Positions 28,159 to 37,130 of a stretch of DNA of 64,000 nt are shown in pieces. Each line of letters starts with the position of its first letter. Within the stretch, counting starts at the first letter, position 1. This DNA comes from Microbulbifer rhizosphaerae (lineage in GTDB: Bacteria > Pseudomonadota > Gammaproteobacteria > Pseudomonadales > Cellvibrionaceae). The translations under genes and the position numbers were made by a program. The notes under the pieces are model-generated. The model did no database searches. It was not told where the DNA came from and was given only the letters and a program-made list of their open reading frames with translations. The stretch is taken from contig NZ_JACHWZ010000014.1 in the NCBI RefSeq assembly GCF_014191725.1, forward strand, positions 62,001 to 126,000, given 5' to 3'.

Positions 28159-29322
28159 TTGCGAACCCAAAAGAAAATCATAGGGCTTGAACTGGAGCCG
28201 CGATATCTCCGGGGCGAGCCGCTGGGCAGCGGCTACCTCTTTGCCCTGCTGGCGGTGGCTGGGGTCACCGGGCTTGCGGTACTGCTTGAATATTGGGTAA
28301 AAAATTACAACCTGGTGTTGCTCTATGTGCTGGCGGTGGTGGCCACCGGGCTCAAGTACGGATCGCGTCCGGCGATTCTCGCCGCGGTGCTGTCTTTTCT
28401 CAGTTTTAATTTTTTCCTTACTGAGCCGCGATACACCTTTGTGGTATCGCAGAGGGATGAACTGGCTACCCTGATATTTCTCTTTTTGATTGCGCTGATC
28501 TGCGGCCCTGCTGCCTCACGCATTCGGAGCCAGATCATGTTGTTGCGTGAGCGGATTGAACTGACCAGAGACCTGGAATCCGCGCGGGTAAAAACTGAAG
28601 TGGAGCAGCTGCGTTCAGCACTGCTGTCTTCAGTTTCTCACGATCTGAGGTCCCCGTTGGCGGCAATGATGGGTGCCGCCGAAAGCCTGAAACTCCTGGA
28701 CAAGAGGTTGGCGCCAGAGGATCGGGACGAATTGGTGGATACCATACTTCAGGAGAGCCGGCGCTTGGACAGCTATATCCAGAACCTCTTGGATATGACC
28801 CGTATTGGCCACGGCAATCTGAAGATCGAGCGCGACTGGGTCTCCATCTCCGATATCATCGGTAGTGTGCTGGAGCGCCTGAGGCGATATTTCCCCGGTG
28901 TGAAAACCGAATACTCCGCAAAATCGCCCCCGCCACTGTTGTTTGCCCACGCGGCGCTGATCGAGCAGGCGCTATTCAACATACTAGAAAATGCGGCCAA
29001 GTTTTCCCCTCCTGGTGAGAGCATCAATATCAGCGTTGACTCGGCAGGCAACAACTGTGTGATAGAAATAGAGGATCGGGGACCGGGTATTCCGGAGACA
29101 TTGCGCGAGCAGATCTTTGATATGTTTTATGTGGTTTCCGAGGGTGACCAGAAAAAACAGAGCACAGGCATGGGGCTGGCAATTTGTCAAGGCATGGTCG
29201 GCGCGCACGGCGGTTCCGTGCACGTCTATTCGGGTTCGGACAACAAGGGAGCCCGCTTCGTGGTGGAGTTGCCGGTTGAATGTCCGGACAACCCCGCGCT
29301 GCAGGGGGGCGATTTCTTGTGA
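28159..29322 (+). CDS. KdpD-like sensor histidine kinase lacking the N-terminal KdpD/USP region
   Basis: 387 residues from a TTG at 28159 with GGAG seven bases upstream. It starts with the four-helix DUF4118 sensor block (about 25-115: LEYWVKNYNLVLLYVLAVVATGLKYGSRPAILAAVLSFLSFNFFLTEP), exactly as in the C-terminal half of KdpD, then a coiled coil. The H-box SSVSHDLRSPLAAMMGA has His161, and HATPase motifs follow (NILENAAKFSP, DRGPGIP, STGMGLAICQGMVGAHGG). The ~400-residue N-terminal KdpD kinase-like and USP module of E. coli KdpD is absent. It pairs with the KdpE-like gene 24 bases downstream. Confidence 0.92.
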   Translation: MRTQKKIIGLELEPRYLRGEPLGSGYLFALLAVAGVTGLAVLLEYWVKNYNLVLLYVLAVVATGLKYGSRPAILAAVLSFLSFNFFLTEPRYTFVVSQRDELATLIFLFLIALICGPAASRIRSQIMLLRERIELTRDLESARVKTEVEQLRSALLSSVSHDLRSPLAAMMGAAESLKLLDKRLAPEDRDELVDTILQESRRLDSYIQNLLDMTRIGHGNLKIERDWVSISDIIGSVLERLRRYFPGVKTEYSAKSPPPLLFAHAALIEQALFNILENAAKFSPPGESINISVDSAGNNCVIEIEDRGPGIPETLREQIFDMFYVVSEGDQKKQSTGMGLAICQGMVGAHGGSVHVYSGSDNKGARFVVELPVECPDNPALQGGDFL

Positions 29323-29346
29323 TTGTCCACGGAATGAGGTGAAAAA

Positions 29347-30039
29347 ATGAGCGCAAAGATAACCATCGTCGACGACGAGACACAAATCCGGCGCATGTTG
29401 CGAATCGCATTGAAAAGCGAGGACTATGAGGTTGCCGAAGCCGATAACGGCAGCGACGGCCTGGCGCTGATCGCTAGGCAGCAGCCAGACTTGGCGGTGC
29501 TGGACCTGGGCCTGCCAGATATGGACGGTCACCAGTTGCTTGGCGATCTGCGCGGATGGTCTTCGGTGCCGGTGATCGTGTTGTCGGTGCGGGCAAGTGA
29601 ACGGGAAAAAGTTCGCGCGCTGGATGCCGGTGCCCAAGACTATGTAACCAAGCCATTCAGTATCGAGGAACTGATGGCCCGCATCAGGGCAGTGTTAAGG
29701 GATCGCATAAAACCGGATCAGCCGCCGGTGCTGGACGATGGTTACCTGTTGATCGATCTGAGCAAGCGGCTGGTCGGAGTTGGTGGCAGCAAGGTGGGGC
29801 TAACCCCCAAGGAATATGCCGTTCTGTCGCGCTTGGTCAGATCGCCGAACTGCGTGATCACCCAAACCCAACTATTACAGGAAGTCTGGGGGCCGGGCCA
29901 TCAAAATGATACTCACTACTTGCGTATCATTGTCAGCCATCTGCGGCAAAAACTTGGTGAGGACCCCACCGAACCCAAATATATCAAGACCGAGGCCGGT
30001 ATTGGTTACCGATTCCTCTATCCCGAACCTGCTATTTGA
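29347..30039 (+). CDS. KdpE-like response regulator
   Basis: 230 residues, OmpR family. The receiver has D9/D10, phosphoacceptor D53 (LAVLDLGLPDMDG), a Ser in VIVLSVRASE and a Lys in YVTKPF. VPVIVLSVR and the C-terminal LTPKEYAVLSRLVRSPNCVITQTQLLQEVWGPGH...HYLRIIVSHLRQKLGEDP are the characteristic KdpE wording. In E. coli KdpE activates kdpFABC; here the neighbours are a K+ channel and TrkH/Ktr transporters, which are the natural candidate targets. It is last in the operon, convergent with trkH. Confidence 0.92.
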   Translation: MSAKITIVDDETQIRRMLRIALKSEDYEVAEADNGSDGLALIARQQPDLAVLDLGLPDMDGHQLLGDLRGWSSVPVIVLSVRASEREKVRALDAGAQDYVTKPFSIEELMARIRAVLRDRIKPDQPPVLDDGYLLIDLSKRLVGVGGSKVGLTPKEYAVLSRLVRSPNCVITQTQLLQEVWGPGHQNDTHYLRIIVSHLRQKLGEDPTEPKYIKTEAGIGYRFLYPEPAI

Positions 30040-30092
30040 AGAGCGTGCAAGCGGTACGCCGGACGGGCAAAACACAGAGCCCGGATTTGCAG

Positions 30093-31556
30093 TCAATAAC
30101 GCCAGAAAATCCGCGAAAAGACAATCAACAGCGGAAATATCTCCAACCGGCCGAATAGCATGGCCGCATACATGAGCCATTTCGCCTGGTCCGTGAGGCC
30201 TCCGAAGCCGGAGGCTGTGTCCCCGTAGCCCACGCCCATATTGTTGAGACAGGCAGCAACGGTGCCAAAAGCAGTCTTCAGGTCGTGCCCGCTGGCGACG
30301 ACTCCCCAGATAAAGAAGCAGGCGAGAAAGACATACAGGAAGAAGAGTCCCCACACGGAGCGGATCACCCGCTCGGATATCACGGTTTTGCTGACTTTGG
30401 GCAGGCTGAGGGCGGTCGGGTGCACCAGCTGCTTGATCTCCTCCTTGCTTTGGCGGTAGAGCACCAGGAAACGCATGGCCTTGATGCCGCCGCAGGTCGA
30501 ACCGACGCAGCCGCCGAAGAAACTGGAGCCGATTAGCAGGATTGCCACATGCTCAGGCCAGTTCGGATAACCAGCCGCGGTGAGGCCGTTGTCGGTCATG
30601 ATGGACAGCGCCTGGAAAAATCCGTGCACTAGCGCCCCCTGCGCGTCGAAGGTGCCGGCGCGGTACAGCTCTATACAGGTGAAACTCACCAGCAGGAACG
30701 CGATGGTGAAAAAAAAGCGGAACTCGGAATCCCTCAGGATGGGTTTCAGGCTGACCTTGGTGATGACGAGGAAATAGAGTGCAAAATTGACGGCTGCCAG
30801 CAGTGTGAAGACACCGCTCACCAGTTCGATCGCCATACTATTGGTATAGAAGCCCAGGCTGTCGCCATGAGAGGAGAATCCGCCCAGCGACACTGTAGAC
30901 AAGCTGTGGCACACGGCGTCAAACCAACCCATGCCGGCTATGCGGTAGGAGAGGGCACAGAGCCCGGCGAGCGAGAGGTAGATAAACCACAGATGCTTGG
31001 CAGTATCTGCGATGCGCGGGGTGAGCTTGGTCTCCTTCAGCGGGCCGGGCATTTCAGATTGATACAGCTTGGCACCACCGATACCCAGCAGCGGCATCAC
31101 CGCGATGGCCAGCACGATAATCCCCAGGCCGCCGAGGAAGTTTAGCTGCGCGCGATAGTAGAGTATGGAGAGCGGCAGCCTGTCGATATCCTGCAGAACC
31201 GATGCACCGGTGGTGGTGATACCGGAGATACCCTCGAAAAATGCATCGGTCAGCGTCAGATCGAGGCGGCTGTCGAGGATAAACGGGGTGGCGCTGGCGA
31301 TGGAGAAAATGACCCAGAAGAGTACCACCACCAGAAAGCCGTCGCGGGTTCTTAGGCTTGTCGTTCGGTGTTGCGTACTCAAATAGCCCACGCCCCCAAA
31401 GACCAGGGTAACCGCGAAAGTGATCAGGAAAGCGGAGATATCCGTTTCGTCATACAGCCAGCCGACGAAAGCCGGGACCAGCATTGTCAGGCTGTAGAGG
31501 AAAACCAGAAAGCTGCACAAATGAAAAATGGTGGTTATTCGCTGGTACTTTTGCAT
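30093..31556 (-). CDS. trkH: TrkH-family potassium uptake protein
   Basis: 487 residues with about ten membrane helices and the four pore-loop repeats of the SKT superfamily, each with a glycine selectivity residue (ISGITTTGASVL, STVSLGGFSSH, ...DNGLTAAGYPNW, LNNMGVGYGDT). TrkH is the K+-translocating subunit of the Trk system, driven by the membrane potential and gated by TrkA. Length matches E. coli TrkH (483). Convergent with the KdpE-like gene. Confidence 0.93.
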   Translation of the reverse strand: MQKYQRITTIFHLCSFLVFLYSLTMLVPAFVGWLYDETDISAFLITFAVTLVFGGVGYLSTQHRTTSLRTRDGFLVVVLFWVIFSIASATPFILDSRLDLTLTDAFFEGISGITTTGASVLQDIDRLPLSILYYRAQLNFLGGLGIIVLAIAVMPLLGIGGAKLYQSEMPGPLKETKLTPRIADTAKHLWFIYLSLAGLCALSYRIAGMGWFDAVCHSLSTVSLGGFSSHGDSLGFYTNSMAIELVSGVFTLLAAVNFALYFLVITKVSLKPILRDSEFRFFFTIAFLLVSFTCIELYRAGTFDAQGALVHGFFQALSIMTDNGLTAAGYPNWPEHVAILLIGSSFFGGCVGSTCGGIKAMRFLVLYRQSKEEIKQLVHPTALSLPKVSKTVISERVIRSVWGLFFLYVFLACFFIWGVVASGHDLKTAFGTVAACLNNMGVGYGDTASGFGGLTDQAKWLMYAAMLFGRLEIFPLLIVFSRIFWRY

Positions 31557-31670
31557 CGAACTGCTTGGAACTGCCTGCTACCCGGTAGTGCGGTGAGATG
31601 CTAGAGAATTACCCCGTAATGATTCCAGTAGGTTTTGCTCCAAGGGCGTAAAAAAAACGTAAATTTCCGG

Positions 31671-33041
31671 TCAGCCCACTTGCACCAGCTCTTCTACATA
31701 GCGCACCCGCCTGCGCCTCGGTCGGGCCAGGGAAAAGGCCAGGGCCAGGGGGCCAATCCGGCCGGTGAACATCAGTACCATCAGCACCATTTGCCCAGGC
31801 AGGGAGAGTTCGCCAGTGATACCCCGCGACAGGCCCACAGTGCCAAACGCTGAAAAGCCCTCAAACACCAGATCCAGCAGCTGCAGCCGCGGTTCGAAAA
31901 CCACCAGCAGGAAAGTGCCCAGTAGCACCATCATCAGACTCAGCACCACCACGCTGTTGGCCCGGAATACCACATCGAGGGCCACCGTGCGCCGGAAGGC
32001 GCTGGGCTGCGGCCGACCGAGCAGAAAGGAGCGGGTGGCGAGAAGTATCACCATAAAGGTGCTCACCTTGATGCCCGACGCGGTGGAGTTGCTGCCGGCA
32101 CCGATAAACATCAGGAGAATGATCAGCAGGGTGCTGGGTACTATTAGCCCCGCGGTATCCACGGTGTTGAAACCGGCAGTACGCGGTGTCACAGCGGTAA
32201 ACCACGCCGCCCAGGGGCGCTCGCCTGTGGGAAGGGAACCCAGGGTGTGCGGGTTTTGCCACTCGAACAGCATAATCAGCAGCCAGGCGCCCAGGGCCAG
32301 GATAGCAGTGCCAGACAAGGTGAGTTTGCTGTGCAGGTTGAGGGCGGAAAAGCGCCGATGGCGGCGCAGGTCCATCAGCACGGTAAACCCCAGGCCGCCG
32401 ACAATAAACAGCGCGGTGATCACCAGGTTGATCAGCGGGTGGCCCGCCCAGGCGCTGAGGCTGTCTGCGCGCAGGCCGAAGCCGGCGTTGTTGAACGCGG
32501 AGACCGCGTGAAAGAAGCTGAACCAGAGCCCCTCCCAAAAACCCATTTCCGGCACCCAGACCACTGCCATCAACACTGTGCCCAGGGCTTCCAGGGTAAA
32601 GGCCAGCAGGGCCACCTGGCGCACGAGTGTGAGCATATCCCCGGGCGAGGTCTGATTCATGGCTTCGCGCACCAGGTGCTGGCCGCGCAGGCCGAAGCGC
32701 ACCCCCAGCGCCATCACCGTCAACGCGGCGAAAGTCATCAGGCCCAGGCCGCCCAGGTGGATCAGCACCAGCACCACGATCTGACCGAACAGGGTCAGGG
32801 CGCTGCCGGTATCCACCACCACCAGCCCGGTAACGGTAACCGCGGAGCAGGCGGTAAACAGTGCTTCGGAAAACGCCAGTCCCCCGTGACTGGAAATGGG
32901 CAGCCATAGGAGCAGGGCGCCGAGGGCGATCAGAACCAGGAAACTCATTGCGAGAATGGCCGGCGGGCTGTAGCGCCACGCGCGATGCAGCCCGAGTCTC
33001 ATCGTGCTTCGGGCGTGGAGGCCCGGGAACCAGATTCTCAT
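31671..33041 (-). CDS. KtrB/TrkH-type potassium channel subunit
   Basis: 456 residues, about ten membrane helices with four pore loops: TACSAVTVTGLVVVDTG, SAFNNAGFGLRADS, TPRTAGFNTVDTAG and SAFGTVGLSRGITG. It is closer to KtrB (Na+-dependent K+ uptake) than to the TrkH next door, as the short N-terminus and the GLSRG last loop suggest. It overlaps the upstream regulatory subunit gene by 4 bases (ATGA), the usual ktrAB coupling. Confidence 0.9.
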   Translation of the reverse strand: MRIWFPGLHARSTMRLGLHRAWRYSPPAILAMSFLVLIALGALLLWLPISSHGGLAFSEALFTACSAVTVTGLVVVDTGSALTLFGQIVVLVLIHLGGLGLMTFAALTVMALGVRFGLRGQHLVREAMNQTSPGDMLTLVRQVALLAFTLEALGTVLMAVVWVPEMGFWEGLWFSFFHAVSAFNNAGFGLRADSLSAWAGHPLINLVITALFIVGGLGFTVLMDLRRHRRFSALNLHSKLTLSGTAILALGAWLLIMLFEWQNPHTLGSLPTGERPWAAWFTAVTPRTAGFNTVDTAGLIVPSTLLIILLMFIGAGSNSTASGIKVSTFMVILLATRSFLLGRPQPSAFRRTVALDVVFRANSVVVLSLMMVLLGTFLLVVFEPRLQLLDLVFEGFSAFGTVGLSRGITGELSLPGQMVLMVLMFTGRIGPLALAFSLARPRRRRVRYVEELVQVG

Positions 33042-33688
33042 AGTTCTTCGGAGAAACGGCGCAGGGTGTCTTCGTCGCCCACCAGCACGAGGTGGTCATT
33101 GCGGCGCAGGATCTGGTCCGGGTCGGGCTGGAGAATCAGCTCCTGCCCGTGCTTGAGCGCCAACAGGTGGATTTTTTTACGGTCGAATTTCAGCTCCGAA
33201 AGCGGCCGGTTTTCCAGGGCTTCGCCGGGACGGATCTCGATCAGGAAATAGCTGTCTCCCAGGCTGATGTAGTCGAGCATATTGGGATGAGCCATGCTCT
33301 GGGCCACGCGCAACCCCATTTCGTATTCCGGATGCAGGATGCGGTCGGCGCCCAGCTTCTGTGCGATGCGGTGATGGATGCTGGTGATGGCCTTCACCCA
33401 GATTTCCTTAGCTCCCAGTGACTTGACCAGCATGGTACACAGGGTGCTGGCTTCAATGTGCTCACCGATGGCGATCAGCACCGCATCAAAGCGTTGCAGA
33501 TCCAGCTCCTCCAGAGCCTCCTCATCAGTGGCATCGGCAATCACCGTCTGGGTAAGGCTGTCGGCGATGTGTTCGGCTTTCTCCTCGCTGGAATCCACTC
33601 CCAGCACTTCGTGACCCAGGCGCATCAGTTCCAGTGCCACGGCCGTGCCGAAGGCGCCGAGGCCGATGACTGCGAATTGTTTTTTCAT
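33038..33688 (-). CDS. KtrA/TrkA-type potassium regulatory subunit
   Basis: 216 residues, starting at the ATG giving MKKQFAVIGLGAFGTAVALELMRLGHEVLGVD; the open frame extends further upstream without similarity. The N-terminal RCK domain has the Rossmann GLGAFG and Asp31/Asp of the NAD/ATP site (IADATDEEALEEL), and a C-terminal RCK_C domain follows (about 140-216, ending LVGDEDTLRRF). Forms a cytoplasmic octameric ring that gates KtrB in response to nucleotides. AGGATCGAAG precedes the start. Operon with KtrB. Confidence 0.93.
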   Translation of the reverse strand: MKKQFAVIGLGAFGTAVALELMRLGHEVLGVDSSEEKAEHIADSLTQTVIADATDEEALEELDLQRFDAVLIAIGEHIEASTLCTMLVKSLGAKEIWVKAITSIHHRIAQKLGADRILHPEYEMGLRVAQSMAHPNMLDYISLGDSYFLIEIRPGEALENRPLSELKFDRKKIHLLALKHGQELILQPDPDQILRRNDHLVLVGDEDTLRRFSEEL

Positions 33689-33871
33689 CTTCGATCCTTC
33701 TTTTCGGGACTGCGTGCGTTTTCGTCGTTCCGGCGCAGGCCGGAACCCGGGGGCCGCTGAACTGAATACCGGTGCCGGATCAAGTCTGGCATGAGATTTC
33801 TGCACCGATGTGGCGAGTAGATGGCTTAATTTCAAACAAAAATGTCTACATCGGGAGCGCGCCGCGCATTT

Positions 33872-34336
33872 TCACCACTTGTCCGGCACCCGCACCGCCA
33901 CCACGTCCGCGGTGGCGCTCAGGCGGCCGCCGCTGGAAAGGGTGCAGTGCAGGACAGTTTTTCTCTCGCTGCGGTCGACGATTTTTGCCTCCAGTATGAC
34001 AGGCTTGTCGATAGGGGCTGGAGCCTTGTACTGGACATCCAGCCTGCCGGTGGCAAACCAGATTTTCTCTCCATCGCCCACTTCCCGGCCGGCCTGGCGG
34101 TAGCCGTCGGCAATGGCGGTGCAGATGGTGTGGCAGTCGATAGCGGTAGCGATAATTCCGCCGTTAAGGTAGTGAGTGGGGCCGGCGCAGTGGTGGGATT
34201 GGGGAGTGAACTCGCAGCGGGTCTCGTCGTCACCGGTCCAGTAACTCTTGACCTGAAGTCCCTGCCGGTTGTCTGGACCGCAGCCGAAGCAGTGGTTGTC
34301 GGGTATCCGGTCCTGTATCGCAATCTGTTCAGCCAC
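33872..34336 (-). CDS. PaaI/hotdog-fold thioesterase
   Basis: 154 residues from a GTG at 34336 (GGAG six bases upstream); a TTG at 34348 would add four residues. CFGCGPDNRQGLQVKSYW opens the protein, a signature of a thioesterase subgroup, and HYLNGGIIATAIDCHTICTAIAD supplies the hotdog central helix with the catalytic-type Gly-Gly and Asp. These enzymes hydrolyse acyl-CoA thioesters; the substrate is unknown. Gene is isolated and divergent from the serine hydrolase. Confidence 0.85.
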   Translation of the reverse strand: MAEQIAIQDRIPDNHCFGCGPDNRQGLQVKSYWTGDDETRCEFTPQSHHCAGPTHYLNGGIIATAIDCHTICTAIADGYRQAGREVGDGEKIWFATGRLDVQYKAPAPIDKPVILEAKIVDRSERKTVLHCTLSSGGRLSATADVVAVRVPDKW

Positions 34337-34462
34337 AATCTTCTCCAATCCTGGTGCCCGGTACGGCCGGCACTATTGGCCGGCAATGCTAAACGATTTG
34401 CGCGGATCAGGGGAAGGAACTACCCTTGCGCCTGATTTTTTTCCCGATAAAAGACCACGCCC

Positions 34463-35608
34463 ATGGAAATCCACGGCTTCTGCGCCCCCGGCTTCGAATC
34501 CCTCTACGACACCTTTGCCGCGAACTTCCGCGATTGTGGCGATACGGGCGCCGCTTTCGCGGTGCGCCAGCACGGCGAACTGATCATTTCTCTGTGGGCG
34601 GGCAGCGCAGATGGCGAGAGCCGGGAACCCTATATGGAGGAGACCCTGGCCAATGTGTTTTCCTCCTCCAAGGGTGTACTGGCACTGCTGGCGCTGCAGC
34701 AGGTGGCAGACGGCGCGCTGGAACTGGACCGCCCGGTAGCGGATTACTGGCCGGAATTTGCAGCCGCCGGCAAGGAGGAGATCACTCCCCGGCAGCTGTT
34801 GTGCCATCGTGCCGGGCTGATCGCCTTTCGCGAAAAGGTTGCAGATGATCTCATTTACGACTGGGCTGCCGCCTGCGCTCAGGTGGCCGCCACCGACCCC
34901 TGGTGGACACCGGGCAGCCGTCAGGGTTATGCCCCGTTCCTGTTCGGCTGGAGCCTTGGGGGGCTGCTGGAGAGAGCAACCGGGCAACCTCTGCCGGAAC
35001 TCTATCATCTCGGGCTGGGTAAACCGCTGGACCTGGATGGTGGCTTCGGCGCACTGGGCCACAAGTCAACCCGGATCGCGGATGTAGCTCCGCTGAAAAA
35101 GCCGTTGCCGGAGCTGCGTGAAAACGCTGTTGGTCGCGCCATCAAGGAGGACCGCGGAGGCCCCGTGGCCATGGCATTTACCAACCCGGTGAGCCTGATG
35201 ATGGGCACCAACAGTCGGGAGTGGCGAGGCGCGGTGATTCCCGCGGCCAATGGCCATTTCAGCGCGCGGGATCTCGCCGCCATCTACGGTGACCTGGCGC
35301 TGGACTCTCCCACTTGCCTGCCAGCGGAACTGGTGCGCGAGGCCGGGCGCGAACAGAGCCGCGGGCGTGATGCCATACTGCAGGCGGAAGTGAGTTTCGG
35401 CGCCGGCTTTATCCTGCGCGGCGGTTCCGCCGACCTGCGCTTTGGCGGTCCCCGTGGTTTCGGTCATCCGGGAGCCGGCGGCAGTGTGGGCTTTGCCGAC
35501 CCGGAGAGGGAGCTCGGCTGCGGTTATGTCACCACCCGTTTGGGCCAGAGCCTGTTTATGGACCGGCGCTCGGCGAACCTGGTGGAACAACTGTACGGGA
35601 TTTTGTGA
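34463..35608 (+). CDS. beta-lactamase-family serine hydrolase (EstB-like)
   Basis: 381 residues. The class C/DD-peptidase SxxK motif is SSSK at 67-70 (VFSSSKGVLALL), and later YxN-like and GGS/HPGAGG motifs are in place (GFGHPGAGGSVGFADPE). No signal peptide, so it is cytoplasmic and more likely an esterase or lactone hydrolase of the EstB type than an antibiotic beta-lactamase. It overlaps slyX by TGATG and so is co-translated with it. Confidence 0.88.
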   Translation: MEIHGFCAPGFESLYDTFAANFRDCGDTGAAFAVRQHGELIISLWAGSADGESREPYMEETLANVFSSSKGVLALLALQQVADGALELDRPVADYWPEFAAAGKEEITPRQLLCHRAGLIAFREKVADDLIYDWAAACAQVAATDPWWTPGSRQGYAPFLFGWSLGGLLERATGQPLPELYHLGLGKPLDLDGGFGALGHKSTRIADVAPLKKPLPELRENAVGRAIKEDRGGPVAMAFTNPVSLMMGTNSREWRGAVIPAANGHFSARDLAAIYGDLALDSPTCLPAELVREAGREQSRGRDAILQAEVSFGAGFILRGGSADLRFGGPRGFGHPGAGGSVGFADPERELGCGYVTTRLGQSLFMDRRSANLVEQLYGIL

Positions 35609-35832
35609 TGGATAGGCTGGCGGAACTGAACACACGAGTGGAGGAACTGGAGAGTCGCCTGGCTTTCCAAGAGGATACCCTGGCCCAACTCAACGATGTG
35701 ATCGCGGCCCAGGATGTGAATATCCGCGCCCTGGTGGCCCGATTGAAGGAGCTGGGTGACAAGTACCGGGACCTTTCTTTCGAGCTGCAGAGCGGGGACG
35801 AGAAGCAGGACGAAAAACCGCCCCATTACTGA
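35608..35832 (+). CDS. slyX: SlyX family protein
   Basis: 74 residues, one continuous coiled coil (LAELNTRVEELESRLAFQEDTLAQLNDVIAAQDVNIRALVARLKEL) with the short PPHY tail that marks SlyX. It starts at the ATG of the TGATG junction with the hydrolase. Its function is unknown; a coiled-coil dimer is expected. Confidence 0.92.
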   Translation: MDRLAELNTRVEELESRLAFQEDTLAQLNDVIAAQDVNIRALVARLKELGDKYRDLSFELQSGDEKQDEKPPHY

Positions 35833-36145
35833 AATTCTGTCGCAATATTTGGTACGTCAGTACCCTAATTGCTGTGCCGCAGGCTTCCATTTCGGTTAAT
35901 TAGAAACTTTTCTAAAAAAAGCCTTTCCCTTCCCAATATCAAGTATTGACAAACTTTTTTCCACATGCCGAGGGGGACTGGGCGATAGGCTTGGTTACTC
36001 TGGTGAAATTGGTACGCTAGGGCTTGAAATCCCTATAACTTATTGTTTTTTAAAGAGAAAAATAAGAAGTTTAAAAAGTGGGCAAATTGCTGGGGACGAG
36101 AGTTCGCGCCGCTTGGCGTTCCCTTTTCCCGGTTCATTCACAGAG

Positions 36146-36154
36146 TTATCCACA
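36146..36154 (+). promoter_or_regulatory. consensus DnaA box TTATCCACA
   Basis: A perfect TTATCCACA at 36146-36154 overlaps a small inverted repeat CCACA-GAAAT-TGTGG. Only one box is present and no dnaA, gyrB or gidA is near, so this is not oriC; it may regulate the adjacent gene or be coincidental. Confidence 0.45.
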
Positions 36155-36372
36155 GAAATTGTGGAAGACAGCCGTTCGAGCGACCACTGTGCCACCCGCG
36201 GCGGCATACTCACCGGCCTGACCACTTCCAGACATTTTCCTTTCAATAATTGTGGGCTGGCCGGTAGACCTGCTTCCCATTTCCGCCTAGTCTTCTGTTC
36301 CGAAAAAAGGGGGCCGGATTCAGCTTACAGACAGCTGGTTGCGGCAATACTCCCTCCCGGATCGGGGAGGCT

Positions 36373-36417
36373 AACAGCCTGTCAAACTTGGGACTGTCCC
36401 AAGTTTGACAGGCTGTT
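36373..36417. repeat. perfect 21-bp inverted repeat
   Basis: The arms at 36373-36393 and 36397-36417 are exact reverse complements separated by CTG; the left arm starts AACAGCCTGTCAAACTTGG. No T run follows, and it lies upstream, not downstream, of a gene on the same strand, about 60 bases before the OmpA-like lipoprotein start. Confidence 0.8.
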
Positions 36418-36474
36418 ACTCTTCCCAAATCTCGACACCCGTTCACCGATAGCAAGTGTTTAGGAGAACCTTAC

Positions 36475-37125
36475 ATGAAAAAATGGGTAGCAATTTTCGC
36501 ATTGGGCTCACTGGTGGGCTGTACTACGCTGGACCCTTATACAGGGGAAAGCAAAACCAGCAATGTGGCCAAGGGCGCCGGCGCTGGCGCCGTAGCGGGG
36601 GCCATCCTCGGTGCAGCTACCGCGAGCAAGAAGGACCGCAAAAAAGGCGCGATCACCGGCGCCGTGGGTGGTGCGGCTATCGGTGGCGGCATCGGCTACT
36701 ATATGGACCGCCAGGAAGCGGCCTTGCGCCAGCGTCTGGAAGGCACGGGTGTGCGGGTGCAGCGCGAGGGCGACAATATTCGCCTGATTATGCCCGGCAA
36801 TATTACCTTTGCCACTGACCGCGCCGAAATCCGTACCGACTTCTACGACACCCTGGACTCCGTGGTGATCGTGCTGAAGGAGTTCGACCAGACCGCCATC
36901 CGTGTCAGTGGCCATACCGACAGCACCGGCTCCGATGTCTACAACCAGACCCTGAGTGAGCGTCGTGCAAACTCTGTCTCCAGCTTCTTCAGCGGTCGCG
37001 GTGTAGCCAGTGGCCGTGTACAAGCGGTGGGTTACGGCGAGCGCTATCCCATCGCCAGCAACGACTCGGAATCCGGTCGCCAGGCGAACCGCCGGGTGGA
37101 GCTGGAGTTGCTGCCGCTCAAATAA
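36475..37125 (+). CDS. OmpA-family lipoprotein with glycine zipper (YiaD-like)
   Basis: 216 residues. The lipoprotein signal ends in LVGC (Cys16), so it is lipidated. A glycine-zipper segment (GAGAGAVAGAILGAA...GAVGGAAIGGGIGYYMD, about 35-80) precedes a complete OmpA_C peptidoglycan-binding domain with the NITFATDRAEI start, GHTDSTGSDVYNQTLSERRANSV and the NRRVEL end. It should tether the outer membrane to peptidoglycan. A TTTAGGAGAA ribosome site is 6-9 bases before the ATG. Monocistronic. Confidence 0.92.
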   Translation: MKKWVAIFALGSLVGCTTLDPYTGESKTSNVAKGAGAGAVAGAILGAATASKKDRKKGAITGAVGGAAIGGGIGYYMDRQEAALRQRLEGTGVRVQREGDNIRLIMPGNITFATDRAEIRTDFYDTLDSVVIVLKEFDQTAIRVSGHTDSTGSDVYNQTLSERRANSVSSFFSGRGVASGRVQAVGYGERYPIASNDSESGRQANRRVELELLPLK

Positions 37126-37130
37126 TGTGA

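Larger units (their letters stand above)
35833..36474. other. long intergenic region with AT-rich part, DnaA box and palindrome
   Basis: 642 bases between slyX and the OmpA-like gene contain no convincing frame. From about 35890 to 36080 it is strikingly AT-rich for this genome. It holds a perfect DnaA box at 36146, a short GC hairpin at 36353-36371 and a perfect 21-bp palindrome at 36373-36417. The promoter of the lipoprotein gene must also lie here. Confidence 0.55.

Noticed and set aside
35833..36474. Chromosomal origin candidate (AT-rich, DnaA box)
   Set aside because: Only one DnaA box is present, and none of dnaA, dnaN, gyrB, gidA or parAB is nearby.
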